Below, in pieces: positions 1 through 7,381 of a stretch of 12,770 nucleotides of DNA. The DNA comes from SCGC-AAA471-B05 sp032249055 (GTDB lineage Archaea; Thermoproteota; Thermoprotei; Gearchaeales; Gearchaeaceae), in assembly GCA_032249055.1 (NCBI GenBank), contig JAVVGP010000021.1:1-12770 (forward strand), given 5' to 3'. Under the pieces are notes generated by a model. That model was not told the origin of the DNA and did not search any database. It saw only the letters and a program-made list of their open reading frames with translations. The position numbers and the translations under genes are program-made. The stretch's first letter is position 1. Each line of letters opens with the position of its first letter.

Positions 1-12
1 TAAAATGCAAAC

Positions 13-45
13 CTATTATACTTTCAGCAAATCTTGGTATAATAG
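13..45. repeat. 9-bp inverted repeat upstream of the first glycosyltransferase
   Basis: CTATTATAC (13-21) is the exact reverse complement of GTATAATAG (37-45), with a 15-nt spacer. It could be the stem of a transcript end, an operator, or chance in AT-rich DNA. The first ~75 bases may also hold the tail of an upstream gene: two forward frames stay open from the window edge to stops at about 52-54 and 71-73. Neither tail is recognisable, so no CDS is called. Confidence 0.35.
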
Positions 46-100
46 TGAAATAATTCAAGATATAAGATATTAGCTATATTTATATTAAATCACAATTAAT

Positions 101-118
101 TTTTTAAAATTTTATAAC
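101..118 (+). promoter_or_regulatory. Candidate TATA region for the first glycosyltransferase
   Basis: A T/A-rich stretch ending in TTTATAAC lies 34-51 nt before the GTG start, which fits an archaeal TATA box giving a transcript with a very short leader. No purine-rich BRE is obvious and the whole neighbourhood is AT-rich, so the exact box is uncertain. No Shine-Dalgarno sequence precedes the start codon. Confidence 0.3.
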
Positions 119-151
119 TAATTTTTGATCATATCTTATTTTTAATATAAA

Positions 152-1225
152 GTGAAGCTTCTTTATATTACAAGCATCGATGAATTAGCGTATCCTAATA
201 TAATAAAAATCTTAAAGCAATTTCTAAAAGAAGATTTTTTAATTTGTGATTTAAGGAAAGAAAAAGAAAAATTTTTAAATTATTTAAATAAAGCGGATGC
301 TAGCTTAATAGATCATGTTACTCTTAATCAACCTTCATTTGTTAAATTATACAAATATTGGTTAGAATCTTCCACAATAAAAGTCTTTATCGACGATTCT
401 GATTTTCCTTTTCTATTTAATATTATTAAAAACGAAAATTTAGATGTTTACTTTAAGAAGGAATTAGTAAAAATTGAATATATGTTAAAATTTCAACATT
501 TTATGCGAGCTTTGTTTTCAAAATATGAAAACATTTATTTTCATTTCAAATGGCTTAGCATCGAAGAGACTATTAAGGTTAGAAAAGAATTAGTTGATAA
601 AATAATTCCTTTACCTCATACATTTTTTCCTTCAATTAAAATAAAAGAAAAAGAAAAAATTTATTCAATATCTTTGATATCTAAAGCAACTCCACCTTCA
701 ATAATCAGAGTTTTAGGAAATTATGATAGTTTTAGTTCTAGAACAAGCGTAGCGAAGATTGTAAGTAAAATACCGAAATCTTTCGTTTATCTTTCCTATT
801 CAAAATCAAAGAATATTAATCGATTACCAAGTCTTCCAGTTCTAACAAGCTATCCTTTTGAAGCAATAAGCCATCCTTTACCTCTTAATCATTATTTGCA
901 AATACTAACCAGATCAAAAGCTTCTGTAGCACCAATTTCAACTGGTTACGATACATACAGATATTGGGAAATACCTTTTTGTGGTGCTGCGCTAATAGCT
1001 CAAAATCAATACACAATAATTCCTAATAATTTTGAACATAAGAAGAACGCATTATTTTTTGGTTCGCTTAAAGAACTTAAAGATATCCTTGAATATTACT
1101 TTCTAGAGGGTAATGAAGAAGAATTATTAAAGATAGCCGAGAATGGAAGAAGACATTTGCTACAATATCATACACCTCAACATAGGGCAAATTATGTAAT
1201 TGAAAGTATAAAAAGAAGAATTTAG
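152..1225 (+). CDS. CgeB/YkvP-like glycosyltransferase (Glyco_trans_1_2 type C-terminal domain)
   Basis: A 357-residue protein that probably transfers a sugar from a nucleotide donor to a growing surface glycan on the cytoplasmic side of the membrane. The N-terminus (MKLLYIT) fits the first strand of a GT-B fold. The C-terminal third, about residues 255-355, looks like the CgeB/Glyco_trans_1_2 family: an STGYDTYRYWEIPFCGAALI segment near 263-282, an FFGSLKELKDILEYY segment near 302-316, and a closing GRRHLLQYHT...HRA motif near 332-346. The middle part diverges from any family I can name. The start is a GTG with a possible TATA region upstream and no Shine-Dalgarno sequence. It is followed after 32 nt by the frameshifted FkbM gene, with which it may be co-transcribed. 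Donor and acceptor are unknown. Family assignment is from motif recognition and is fairly secure for the C-terminal half only. Confidence 0.75.
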   Translation: MKLLYITSIDELAYPNIIKILKQFLKEDFLICDLRKEKEKFLNYLNKADASLIDHVTLNQPSFVKLYKYWLESSTIKVFIDDSDFPFLFNIIKNENLDVYFKKELVKIEYMLKFQHFMRALFSKYENIYFHFKWLSIEETIKVRKELVDKIIPLPHTFFPSIKIKEKEKIYSISLISKATPPSIIRVLGNYDSFSSRTSVAKIVSKIPKSFVYLSYSKSKNINRLPSLPVLTSYPFEAISHPLPLNHYLQILTRSKASVAPISTGYDTYRYWEIPFCGAALIAQNQYTIIPNNFEHKKNALFFGSLKELKDILEYYFLEGNEEELLKIAENGRRHLLQYHTPQHRANYVIESIKRRI

Positions 1226-1257
1226 TTCTCGCTCATTAATTACAAAGATCATTAAAT

Positions 1258-2186
1258 GTGGCTAATCCAAAAGATTTTAAAGAAATGTTAGTAATTCTTC
1301 TATTATCAAAAAGAGGCGAAATAAAAATAAGCATGATTCTACCTTATAATCCAAGAGACATAATCAAGGTTATCATAAGCACTATTGCAACAAATATTGC
1401 CTTTATTATAATTTCTTTCATATATTTATTTTTGGATTTGAGAAAGCACGTGATTTATATCTTTCTAAGTTAAGATTTGAAAAGATAGCAAAAATTTTAA
1501 GGCTCAAAGAATTAATAATTATCTTCTTTGAAGATAGACAAAAATTAAAATTTATTTTTGATTGTAATACTTTAGATTTAATTCATCTTTTACTTGAAGC
1601 AGAAAGAGATGTGTTAAAACTTTCACAAGCTTTGGTTAAAGAAGATTCTGTAATAATCGATGTTGGAGCTTATAGAGGAGGATATACAATAAGATTTGCT
1701 AAGAAAGCAATAAAAGGCAAAGTAATTGCTATTGAACCTGATTCTGAAAACTACAAGTTCTTAATTCTGAATATCTATTATAATGATGTTAAGAATGCAA
1801 CAGTGTATAAAACAATTGCATACGGTCATCGAGCAAAAATAAAGTTTTTTGAGAATAAAGATGTACCAGCAATGTCCAGAGTTGTTACCAATAACAGCAA
1901 CATAGAAATAGAAGCAATAACTTTGGATGAAATTACTAAATCAAATGGATTGAAGAAAATAGACTTGATAAAAATCGATGCGGAAGGTTCAGAATATGAA
2001 ATACTCAAAGGTTCTGAATACACACTAAAGTTGACTAAATATCTTATAATTGAAGTTAGCACAGATCTTAAACAAATTTTAGATTTTCTTGAAGAAAGAG
2101 GATTTATAGTATTAAACTTAGGCAATTTTTATAGACTAGGACTATTTTACATATGTGCCATAAATAGGAGATTTTATTATGAGTAG
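1258..2186 (+). pseudogene. FkbM-family SAM-dependent methyltransferase, frameshifted at about 1429-1433
   Basis: FkbM-family enzymes O-methylate sugars or other hydroxyls using S-adenosylmethionine. The catalytic core lies in the second frame: VIIDVGAYRGGYT is SAM motif I, KVIAIEPDSENY contains the acidic residue after strand 2, and LIKIDAEGSEYEIL is the characteristic FkbM signature. The same frame is open back to 1350 and reads as protein (GFEKARDLYLSKLRFEKIAK). The N-terminal part is in the other frame (1258-1473), ending in a hydrophobic stretch ISFIYLF. Adding one T to the T5 run at 1429-1433 joins them as YLFFGFEKARDLYL, giving about 309 residues from GTG 1258, or about 285 from ATG 1333, which is the more ordinary start. 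A GTG at 1611 opens the downstream part but would omit upstream coding sequence. The 3' end overlaps the next gene by 8 nt. It may be a pseudogene, a sequencing error or a recoded gene. Confidence 0.72.
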
Positions 2187-3366
2187 ATTATTCTACGTAA
2201 GTTTTTGGGGAACAAGCAAAGGTTGGTGGGATAGGCTTGATTTATTATTCGATAGTTTAAGTAAAGATTTCGAGGTATATGATGTAGGATTTCTTCACAA
2301 TCATGCTTTTAAGATAGTAATAAAAAAAGATAATCATGTTAATTATGTTAGATTTCTCCTTAGATTTAAAAAGTTAGAAACTAAAATTATAATTAATCAA
2401 TTATTTCGTTTTCCATTTTTAGTATATTTAGTTGCCAAATTTAGACCTATTGCAATTATCTTCTTTTCTAATGTTATTCCTTTGTATATTCTAACCATTA
2501 TTTTCAAAATAAATAAGTTATTTAATTTTAAAGTAATTTTAGATCTAGATGAGTTTGGAGGTAAAGAAGAGGAAAGAAGGAATATGATTATAATTAACAA
2601 AATATATGATAAAATCACTGTAAGATTTTTAAGATTCTCCAATTTAATATTAGTATTAAACAATTTTGCCAAGAACTTTTTAAAGACTTATGGAATAAAA
2701 GATTCAAAAACATTTGTTTTGCCTCAATTCGTTAACCCTAATAGATTTAGAAACAATATAAGCAAAGAAGAATTAAGGGAAAAACTAGGGCTGAATAAAG
2801 ACGAGATTATAATTATAACTAGCGGAGTTTTTAGGGCAGGGAATTATTCAGCAATGTTAAAATTTATAAGAACGTTTGCTAGCTTAGAAAACGAGCTTAA
2901 GAAAAATCTTTCGCTTGTGATAATAGGCGTTGCTCATAGAAAAGAGTTTATCTCAAAGGCAATCGAAGAAGGAAATAAAGTAGGCTTAAAAGTAAAGTAT
3001 CTGGGACCATATTCTAAGGAGATGTTGAACCATTACTTAAGGGCTTCCGATATAGTTCTCTTTTTAAGCTTGAAAAATCTAGGATCATGTTTTAATACCC
3101 CAATAAGGTTATCTGAATATCTAATGAGCAGAACGCCTATATTGGCTGTTGATCTGCCTAATGTAAGAGAATATATAAAAGATGAAAATTTTTTATTCGA
3201 TATTAATAATGAAGAAGACATTTCTAATAAAGTAAAGAATTTGATTAATTTAATAAGGAGAAATAAGTTAAATTTTGAAGCAAAAATGCCATCTGAATTA
3301 AATTTAAAAAATACTTATTCAAAATTAAATGAAAAATTAATCGATGTAATTCATGGAAAGATTTAA
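2179..3366 (+). CDS. GT4-like (group 1) glycosyltransferase
   Basis: A 395-residue probable glycosyltransferase with a GT-B fold. The N-terminal domain begins with an SFWGTSKGWWDR segment and has hydrophobic stretches around residues 79-110, suggesting membrane association. The C-terminal domain shows the family layout: IIIITSGVFRAGNY at about 210-223 (donor-domain first strand and loop), LSLVIIGVAHRKEF near 244-257, a YLGPYSKEMLNHYLRASDIV segment near 274-293, and NTPIRLSEYLMSRTPILAVD near 306-325. Glu313 matches the second Glu of the GT4 E-x7-E motif; the position of the first appears to be Ser-Cys or neighbouring residues rather than Glu, and the usual R-x4-K pair after the first C-terminal strand is not clear. 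ATG 2179 overlaps the preceding methyltransferase gene by 8 nt and its stop overlaps the next gene by 14 nt, so the three look translationally coupled. The sugar donor is unknown. Confidence 0.75.
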   Translation: MSRLFYVSFWGTSKGWWDRLDLLFDSLSKDFEVYDVGFLHNHAFKIVIKKDNHVNYVRFLLRFKKLETKIIINQLFRFPFLVYLVAKFRPIAIIFFSNVIPLYILTIIFKINKLFNFKVILDLDEFGGKEEERRNMIIINKIYDKITVRFLRFSNLILVLNNFAKNFLKTYGIKDSKTFVLPQFVNPNRFRNNISKEELREKLGLNKDEIIIITSGVFRAGNYSAMLKFIRTFASLENELKKNLSLVIIGVAHRKEFISKAIEEGNKVGLKVKYLGPYSKEMLNHYLRASDIVLFLSLKNLGSCFNTPIRLSEYLMSRTPILAVDLPNVREYIKDENFLFDINNEEDISNKVKNLINLIRRNKLNFEAKMPSELNLKNTYSKLNEKLIDVIHGKI

Positions 3367-4302
3367 AGCTTTTCTCCCTTTATATTATTCTTTGAAAGGA
3401 AGGATTAGTTTTATTTTAGAAATCGAAAACATAGCAAGAACATTCGAGAATTTTGGTAATGCACTTCTATATTTTGCAGGTATCAAAGATAAAGTAAAAT
3501 TGAAATTTAGGAGCGGTTTAACGATAGATGCTGATAGAGAAACAAAATGGTTAGCATACGCTTTATACGAGTTATATAAAAGTGTTCTTTTAAAAGATGT
3601 AAAAGAGAATTGTGAATATTGCTGGCGTGTTGATTGGCAGAATAAAATTCTAATTTTACCAAACGGATTACGCTTTTACTTATATTCAGTAGATCCTTTA
3701 ATTTTCTCCGAAACCTTTATTCATGATATTCATTTCGTAGGATTTGATTTAAAAGATAAAGTAGTTGTTGACATTGGAGCTTTTGTTAGAGATACAGCAT
3801 TATATTATGCAAACTTAGGAGCAATTGTTTATGCTTATGAACCACATCCAGTCAATTTTTATTGGCTGAAGAAAAACATTGAATTAAATCCCCGCTTAAA
3901 AGATAGGATAAAAATATTTAATGAAGCAGTAGGAGAAAATGAAGAAATCGAAATATCGATAGGAAGAAACATAAACGGAGGTTTTAGTATTTACGGTCAA
4001 GTTAAAGGAAAAGCATTAAAGGTTAAAAGTGTAAGCCTTAGAAAAATTTTAGAAGAAAACGATTTAAACCATCCATACTTATTGAAAACTGACTGCAAAG
4101 GTTGCGAATATTACATTATCGAAGATGATGCAATTTCAAAATTCGAAAAAGTGAAAATGAATATACTGGTTTTAATAGACCTAAAGTAGACTATATAATA
4201 AATAAATTAAAAAGCAAAGGCTTCAGCAAATTTAGAATATATAAGCACAATTGGGGCATTTATCATTTACCGGATCATGGAACAATATATGCTGAAAAAT
4301 AA
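3353..4302 (+). pseudogene. FkbM-family SAM-dependent methyltransferase, frameshifted near 4146-4157
   Basis: A second FkbM-type methyltransferase, expected to methylate a glycan hydroxyl. From ATG 3353 the frame encodes an N-terminal extension (1-130), SAM motif I as VVVDIGAFVRDTALYYA (about 137-153), the post-strand-2 acidic motif YEPHP (162-166) and the FkbM signature LLKTDCKGCEYYII, then stops at 4187-4189 soon after KFEK. The next frame carries the missing tail (EYTGFNRPKVDYIINKLK, then GFSKFRIYKHNWGIYHLPDH, ending AEK) up to 4300-4302. One extra A in the A5 run 4146-4150 or the A4 run 4154-4157 restores a protein of about 316 residues; the latter gives FEKVKNEYTGF. Separately, the third position of the glycine-rich motif I, usually Gly, is Arg146 (AGA at 3788), which could weaken SAM binding and argues for real decay. 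It overlaps the upstream glycosyltransferase gene by 14 nt. Confidence 0.74.
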
Positions 4303-4370
4303 AATACCCCAATTATTTACGGTACAATTAATTAATAATATTACGATGCTTTTAAGCAAAATTTAAGGTT

Positions 4371-4384
4371 TAAGCTCTTTTTTT
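4371..4384 (+). terminator. T-rich transcription terminator after the region A genes
   Basis: A pyrimidine-rich TAAGCTC followed by seven consecutive T residues lies about 70 nt after the reconstructed FkbM stop and just before an independent promoter. Archaeal RNA polymerase terminates on such non-template T runs, so this is a reasonable 3' end for the upstream operon. No clear hairpin precedes it. Confidence 0.5.
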
Positions 4385-4411
4385 ATAACAAATTTTATCT
4401 TTTCTAAAATA

Positions 4412-4431
4412 AAGGAAGAAAGATTTATATA
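4412..4431 (+). promoter_or_regulatory. BRE/TATA promoter giving a leaderless mRNA
   Basis: TTTATATA (4424-4431) is preceded by a purine-rich AAGGAAGAAAGA, a good BRE plus TATA box. The box centre lies about 27 nt upstream of ATG 4454, so transcription should begin at or within a few bases of the start codon. There is no Shine-Dalgarno sequence, as expected for leaderless translation. This is the clearest promoter in the window and marks the next gene as its own transcription unit. Confidence 0.7.
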
Positions 4432-4453
4432 CTTTTAAAATGTTGCAATATCA

Positions 4454-5833
4454 ATGAAAATAAGTAAAAAAATTGTTATAATAGCAACCTCAATAATTCT
4501 AGCAATATTTTTAGTTGCTACAATAATCGAACAAGGTGTTGCAATGACTCTTACCGGCGAAATGACGTTTGGAGGAGGTGCTGGTGATGTTGCCCAAGCT
4601 ATTGCATTGTGGGATGCAAAAAAAGTAATTGTTGGATACACGCATAGCTTTGGTGCAGGAGGCTTAGATGCATTCATAGCTGTTAATGATACTACACTTA
4701 AAATGTGGACTTTTGGAACGCCTAGAGATGAGCAAGCTTTTGCTGTTGCTATCCATGATAACTATGCTTATATTGTCGGAGCAATAGATTATGCTGTTGC
4801 TCCAAATATTAACTATTTTGATATATTCGTAGCCAAATGGGATTTAATGCTTGAGACACTAGTCGGCTTTACAGTAATTGGTTGGAATGAACATCCCTTT
4901 GCTGATGCTGCTTTTGCAGTTGCAGCTGATGATACTTATGTTTTTGTAACAGGAAGGTGGGCAGACGATAAATCATTTCTAGCAATACTTGATGCTGATA
5001 CTTTAAGTGTAGTAAAAATGTATGAATTGGACTTAGGAACAGGTAATGAATTTGCGTATGCTGTAGACTTCACTACAGGTATTACAGGTTATTATATTAT
5101 AGTAGGCGGTGCTACTAACGACCCATTAGGTTTCGGAGATTATGATGCTTTCCTTGCAAGAATAGATTTTGATGGAAGCACAGCAACCTTACAATGGGCT
5201 TTAGAATTTGGAACGGGAGATCTGGATGCCGTCACTTCAATTAAATTTGTTTCATATGAAACATTTGCAGTAGGTGGTACTTTGGGAGGCAACGGTTTCA
5301 TTGGATATTTCACAATAGACGGAGGATTTTTAAAGGCAAGAGCTACAGTATTTTCTAGCACAAGTATAATAACAAGCCTCGCTTGGAATAGCACACATCT
5401 TGCTGCTGCAGGATTCTTCAATAATCCTCCAAATCTGGATGATGCTTACATATTGCTAATAGATGAAAATGGTTTATTGGTTGATGCAACAGGTTATGGT
5501 GGTGGACATATTGATAGAGCTCATGGAGTTGCTCTTGATTCAAGCAATGTTCATGTTGCAGGAATCACTTCCACTTTTCCCAATAATGTTTTCGCTCCAT
5601 CATTTACTTATGAAGAAGTGCAAGTACTACTTACTTCTTTTACCCCAACTATTACTCCATATATGGAAACTGCGGATATTACCCTCTCTCTTTCTCTAAA
5701 TGTGTTAACACTAGGAACCGATTTTAATGTAAATTCTTTATTTATTACAGTTTTACCAATACATATAATATCAACTCTGACTTTCAATAGTCCAGTAAAC
5801 GGGGACGTTTTTATCGTAAGATTTACTACTTAA
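4454..5833 (+). CDS. Exported acidic seven-repeat protein, probable beta-propeller
   Basis: A 459-residue protein with a Lys-containing N-terminus followed by a hydrophobic segment (about residues 7-26), a signal peptide or membrane anchor. The rest divides into seven imperfect repeats of about 50 residues, roughly 34-84, 85-139, 140-190, 191-249, 250-297, 298-345 and 346-397. Each has a pattern like FG.G..D.A.A(I/V), a strand such as (Y/K)VIVG, and often D(A/I)F(L/I)A(R/V)(I/W)D; clear examples are GGAGDVAQAIAL, GDYDAFLARIDFDG and GYGGGHIDRAHGVAL. This resembles SBBP/delta-60-type blade repeats and suggests a seven-bladed propeller. A further strand-rich domain (about 398-459) follows, with no C-terminal membrane segment. 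There is no cysteine and few lysines. Two N-glycosylation sequons (N78-D-T and N312-S-T) are present. Being inside a glycan cluster, it may be a glycosylated surface protein, but that is inference. I cannot name a specific family. Confidence 0.7.
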   Translation: MKISKKIVIIATSIILAIFLVATIIEQGVAMTLTGEMTFGGGAGDVAQAIALWDAKKVIVGYTHSFGAGGLDAFIAVNDTTLKMWTFGTPRDEQAFAVAIHDNYAYIVGAIDYAVAPNINYFDIFVAKWDLMLETLVGFTVIGWNEHPFADAAFAVAADDTYVFVTGRWADDKSFLAILDADTLSVVKMYELDLGTGNEFAYAVDFTTGITGYYIIVGGATNDPLGFGDYDAFLARIDFDGSTATLQWALEFGTGDLDAVTSIKFVSYETFAVGGTLGGNGFIGYFTIDGGFLKARATVFSSTSIITSLAWNSTHLAAAGFFNNPPNLDDAYILLIDENGLLVDATGYGGGHIDRAHGVALDSSNVHVAGITSTFPNNVFAPSFTYEEVQVLLTSFTPTITPYMETADITLSLSLNVLTLGTDFNVNSLFITVLPIHIISTLTFNSPVNGDVFIVRFTT

Positions 5834-5840
5834 AAATAAA

Positions 5841-5855
5841 ATTATTTTTTTTCTT
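5841..5855 (+). terminator. T-rich terminator after the propeller gene
   Basis: Eight consecutive T residues (5845-5852) in a pyrimidine tract start 12 nt after the stop codon. This fits archaeal T-run termination and, together with the upstream promoter, defines a monocistronic unit. Confidence 0.55.
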
Positions 5856-6130
5856 TAATTAAATTTTTGTATTTAACAATATTTTCTACTACAAAGAATA
5901 GGTTGCTGATATACTTACGAATTAAACAAAATTTTGTTTTTAATTTTCGAGTATTCTCTTTTATCTTTGTAAGATTTTTGCCTCCTTTATTTCTCAGAAA
6001 TTTAAATTTTGTTTCCATTTCTCATAAAGTGCTTATTCTTAAACAATTTCATTATTTACCGCTTGTAATTAATGTTTATAAATTACGCCATAGAAAAATT
6101 AAATATAAAAAACTTTTCAGTATAAAAAAG
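5856..6130. other. Apparently non-coding AT-rich spacer with a 16-bp palindrome
   Basis: No convincing gene is present. A 103-codon frame (TTG 5867 to 6178) is made mostly of Phe, Leu, Lys, Ile and Arg with no recognisable motif, runs into the structured leader and lacks a ribosome binding site; I regard it as chance. The only structure I see is the perfect palindrome AAACAAAATTTTGTTT at 5924-5939, which could bind a dimeric regulator but could also arise by chance in such AT-rich DNA. On the minus strand an AGGAGG near 5987 is not followed by a usable start codon. A decayed gene cannot be excluded. Confidence 0.45.
6103..6129 (+). promoter_or_regulatory. Candidate TATA boxes for the aminotransferase operon
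   Basis: Two TATA-like elements, ATATAAAA (6103-6110) and TATAAAAAA (6121-6129), precede the GC-richer leader. Starts about 25-27 nt downstream would fall near 6132-6136 or 6147-6150, giving a leader of about 100-115 nt before ATG 6246. The first would include the complete 5' strand of the long-range stem in the leader; the second would remove it. Which one is used cannot be told from sequence. Confidence 0.4.
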
Positions 6131-6131
6131 G

Positions 6132-6245
6132 TTTTCTGGGTCGCATTACTGCCATCAAATGCGAGATGCATCTATTAATCGATAGTAAGAACGATGAATC
6201 GCTTTGAAAAGAGAAACCGCGACCTTTTCAAGGGGAGAAAGTCAA
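6132..6245 (+). promoter_or_regulatory. Candidate structured 5' leader RNA of the sugar aminotransferase operon
   Basis: From 6139 to 6243 I count 45 G/C in 105 bases (43%), well above the surrounding DNA, a usual sign of structured RNA in a low-GC thermophile. Perfect complementary pairs seen directly are TCGCATT 6141-6147 with AATGCGA 6158-6164 (10-nt loop); GGTCGC 6139-6144 with GCGACC 6219-6224 (long-range closing stem); and TTGAAAAG 6204-6211 with CTTTTCAA 6224-6231 (12-nt loop). A small CTATT/GATAG hairpin (6172-6176 with 6181-6185, one G-U pair) lies between. The first and second stems share 6141-6144, so they exclude each other, and a short CCTT/AAGG hairpin (6223-6226 with 6230-6233) touches the GGAG Shine-Dalgarno at 6234-6237. 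This suggests a regulatory leader. No known riboswitch, C/D or H/ACA guide RNA, tRNA or CRISPR repeat was recognised. Confidence 0.42.
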
Positions 6246-7370
6246 ATGAAAAAATATAAAATAGCTGGACATAAATATTGGTTTACTAAGGAATCAATTG
6301 AATATATAACGAGAAATATTCAAGATTTGCTAGAAAAAGGAGAATATCTTACTGAAGGAAAATATTGTAGAGAATTTGAAAAAGAATTTTCTAGCTACAT
6401 AGGAGTTAAATACTCAATAGTAACTTCTAGCGGGACATCAGCTCTCGATGCAGTATTACAGGCTTTACAAGTTAAAGGTTATGAAGTTATAGTACCAACT
6501 AATACGTTTATAGCAACAGCTGCAGCAGTTATAAGAGCTGGTGGCATACCTGTTCTTGCAGATTGTGATGAATATTTAAACTTAGATATCGATGATGCAA
6601 TAAAGCGTGTGACACAAAAAACAAAAGCTATAATAATTGTTCATATAGGCGGTTTAATTTCACCAAGAATAGAGGAACTAAGGGAATACTGCGATAAAAA
6701 AGGAATATATTTAATCGAAGACGCAGCACATGCCCATGGAAGCAAATATAATGGAAAAATGGCTGGTTCTTTTGGCTATGCAGCTATTTTTTCTTTTTTC
6801 TCAACAAAAGTTATGAGCATTGGTGAAGGAGGAATGGTAGTAACAAATGATGAAGAACTGGCTCAAAAGATTAGAATATTAAAAGATCAAGGTAAAGAAC
6901 CAAAGGGAATTTATCAAAATATATATTCAATTCTAGGCAACAATTGGAGAATGACAGAATTTCAGGCTATAATTGGTCTGGCTCAGCTCAAATTAATTGA
7001 GGAATCGATATCTAGAAGAGAAAAAATTGCAAAAATTTATAATGAAAAATTGCAAAAAATAAATAAAGTAGAACCAAGAAAAATTCCAGAAAAAGAAAGA
7101 TGTAATTTTTATAAGTATGTCGTTTATTTAAAAGATCCAAAGCTTCAAAGAGAAAAAATATATGAACAAATGAAGGAATTATTCGGAATATCATTAAGCG
7201 GTTTTGTATATGAAATACCTCTGCATAAACAACCTATATTCGAAAATTTGAAAATTAATCTTCCTAAAGCTGAAAAATTATGCAGTTCCCATATCTGTTT
7301 ACCAATATATCCAACATTAACCAGCGAAGAAGCAGAATATATAATTGATTCTTTATTAAGTCTTATTTAA
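6246..7370 (+). CDS. DegT/DnrJ/EryC1/StrS-family nucleotide-sugar aminotransferase
   Basis: A PLP-dependent enzyme that transfers an amino group, usually from glutamate, to a keto-sugar nucleotide in the cytoplasm, making an amino sugar for the glycan. With ATG 6246 it has 374 residues, a normal length. Landmarks are the phosphate-binding SSGTSALD (about 61-68), the PTNTFIATAAAV segment (84-95), the acidic cofactor-ring residue Asp159 in IEDAAHAHGS, and the Schiff-base Lys188 in FSFFSTKVMSIGEGG followed by GGMVVTND. NNWRMTEFQAIIG is the conserved family segment after it. A TTG at 6204 would add 14 residues but lies inside the structured leader; ATG 6246 is preceded at 8 nt by GGAG, which decides the start. 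The sugar epimerase gene follows after 11 nt, so the two are probably one operon. The family is certain; the specific sugar is not. Confidence 0.92.
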   Translation: MKKYKIAGHKYWFTKESIEYITRNIQDLLEKGEYLTEGKYCREFEKEFSSYIGVKYSIVTSSGTSALDAVLQALQVKGYEVIVPTNTFIATAAAVIRAGGIPVLADCDEYLNLDIDDAIKRVTQKTKAIIIVHIGGLISPRIEELREYCDKKGIYLIEDAAHAHGSKYNGKMAGSFGYAAIFSFFSTKVMSIGEGGMVVTNDEELAQKIRILKDQGKEPKGIYQNIYSILGNNWRMTEFQAIIGLAQLKLIEESISRREKIAKIYNEKLQKINKVEPRKIPEKERCNFYKYVVYLKDPKLQREKIYEQMKELFGISLSGFVYEIPLHKQPIFENLKINLPKAEKLCSSHICLPIYPTLTSEEAEYIIDSLLSLI

Positions 7371-7381
7371 TTATATATTTA

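Noticed and set aside
1..73. Tail of an upstream gene in one of two open frames
   Set aside because: Both frames give short plausible tails but neither is recognisable and only one at most can be real; not enough sequence to choose.
1611..2186. Separate short methyltransferase starting at GTG 1611
   Set aside because: The same frame upstream clearly encodes protein back to about 1434, so GTG 1611 is an internal Val codon of a frameshifted longer gene.
1826..3221. Minus-strand open frames inside the region A genes
   Set aside because: They lie opposite well-supported genes, have low-complexity translations and no motifs; the same holds for minus-strand frames at 4435, 5140, 7012, 7876, 10623 and 12222.
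5867..6178. 103-codon forward frame starting at TTG
   Set aside because: Composition is mostly Phe/Leu/Lys/Ile/Arg as expected from translating AT-rich spacer, there is no motif or ribosome site, and it runs into the structured leader.
6190..6245. Box C/D guide RNA, CRISPR repeat or tRNA-like element
   Set aside because: CGATGAA resembles a C box but no CTGA D box follows; there is only one copy, so no array; no T-loop or anticodon arm can be drawn.
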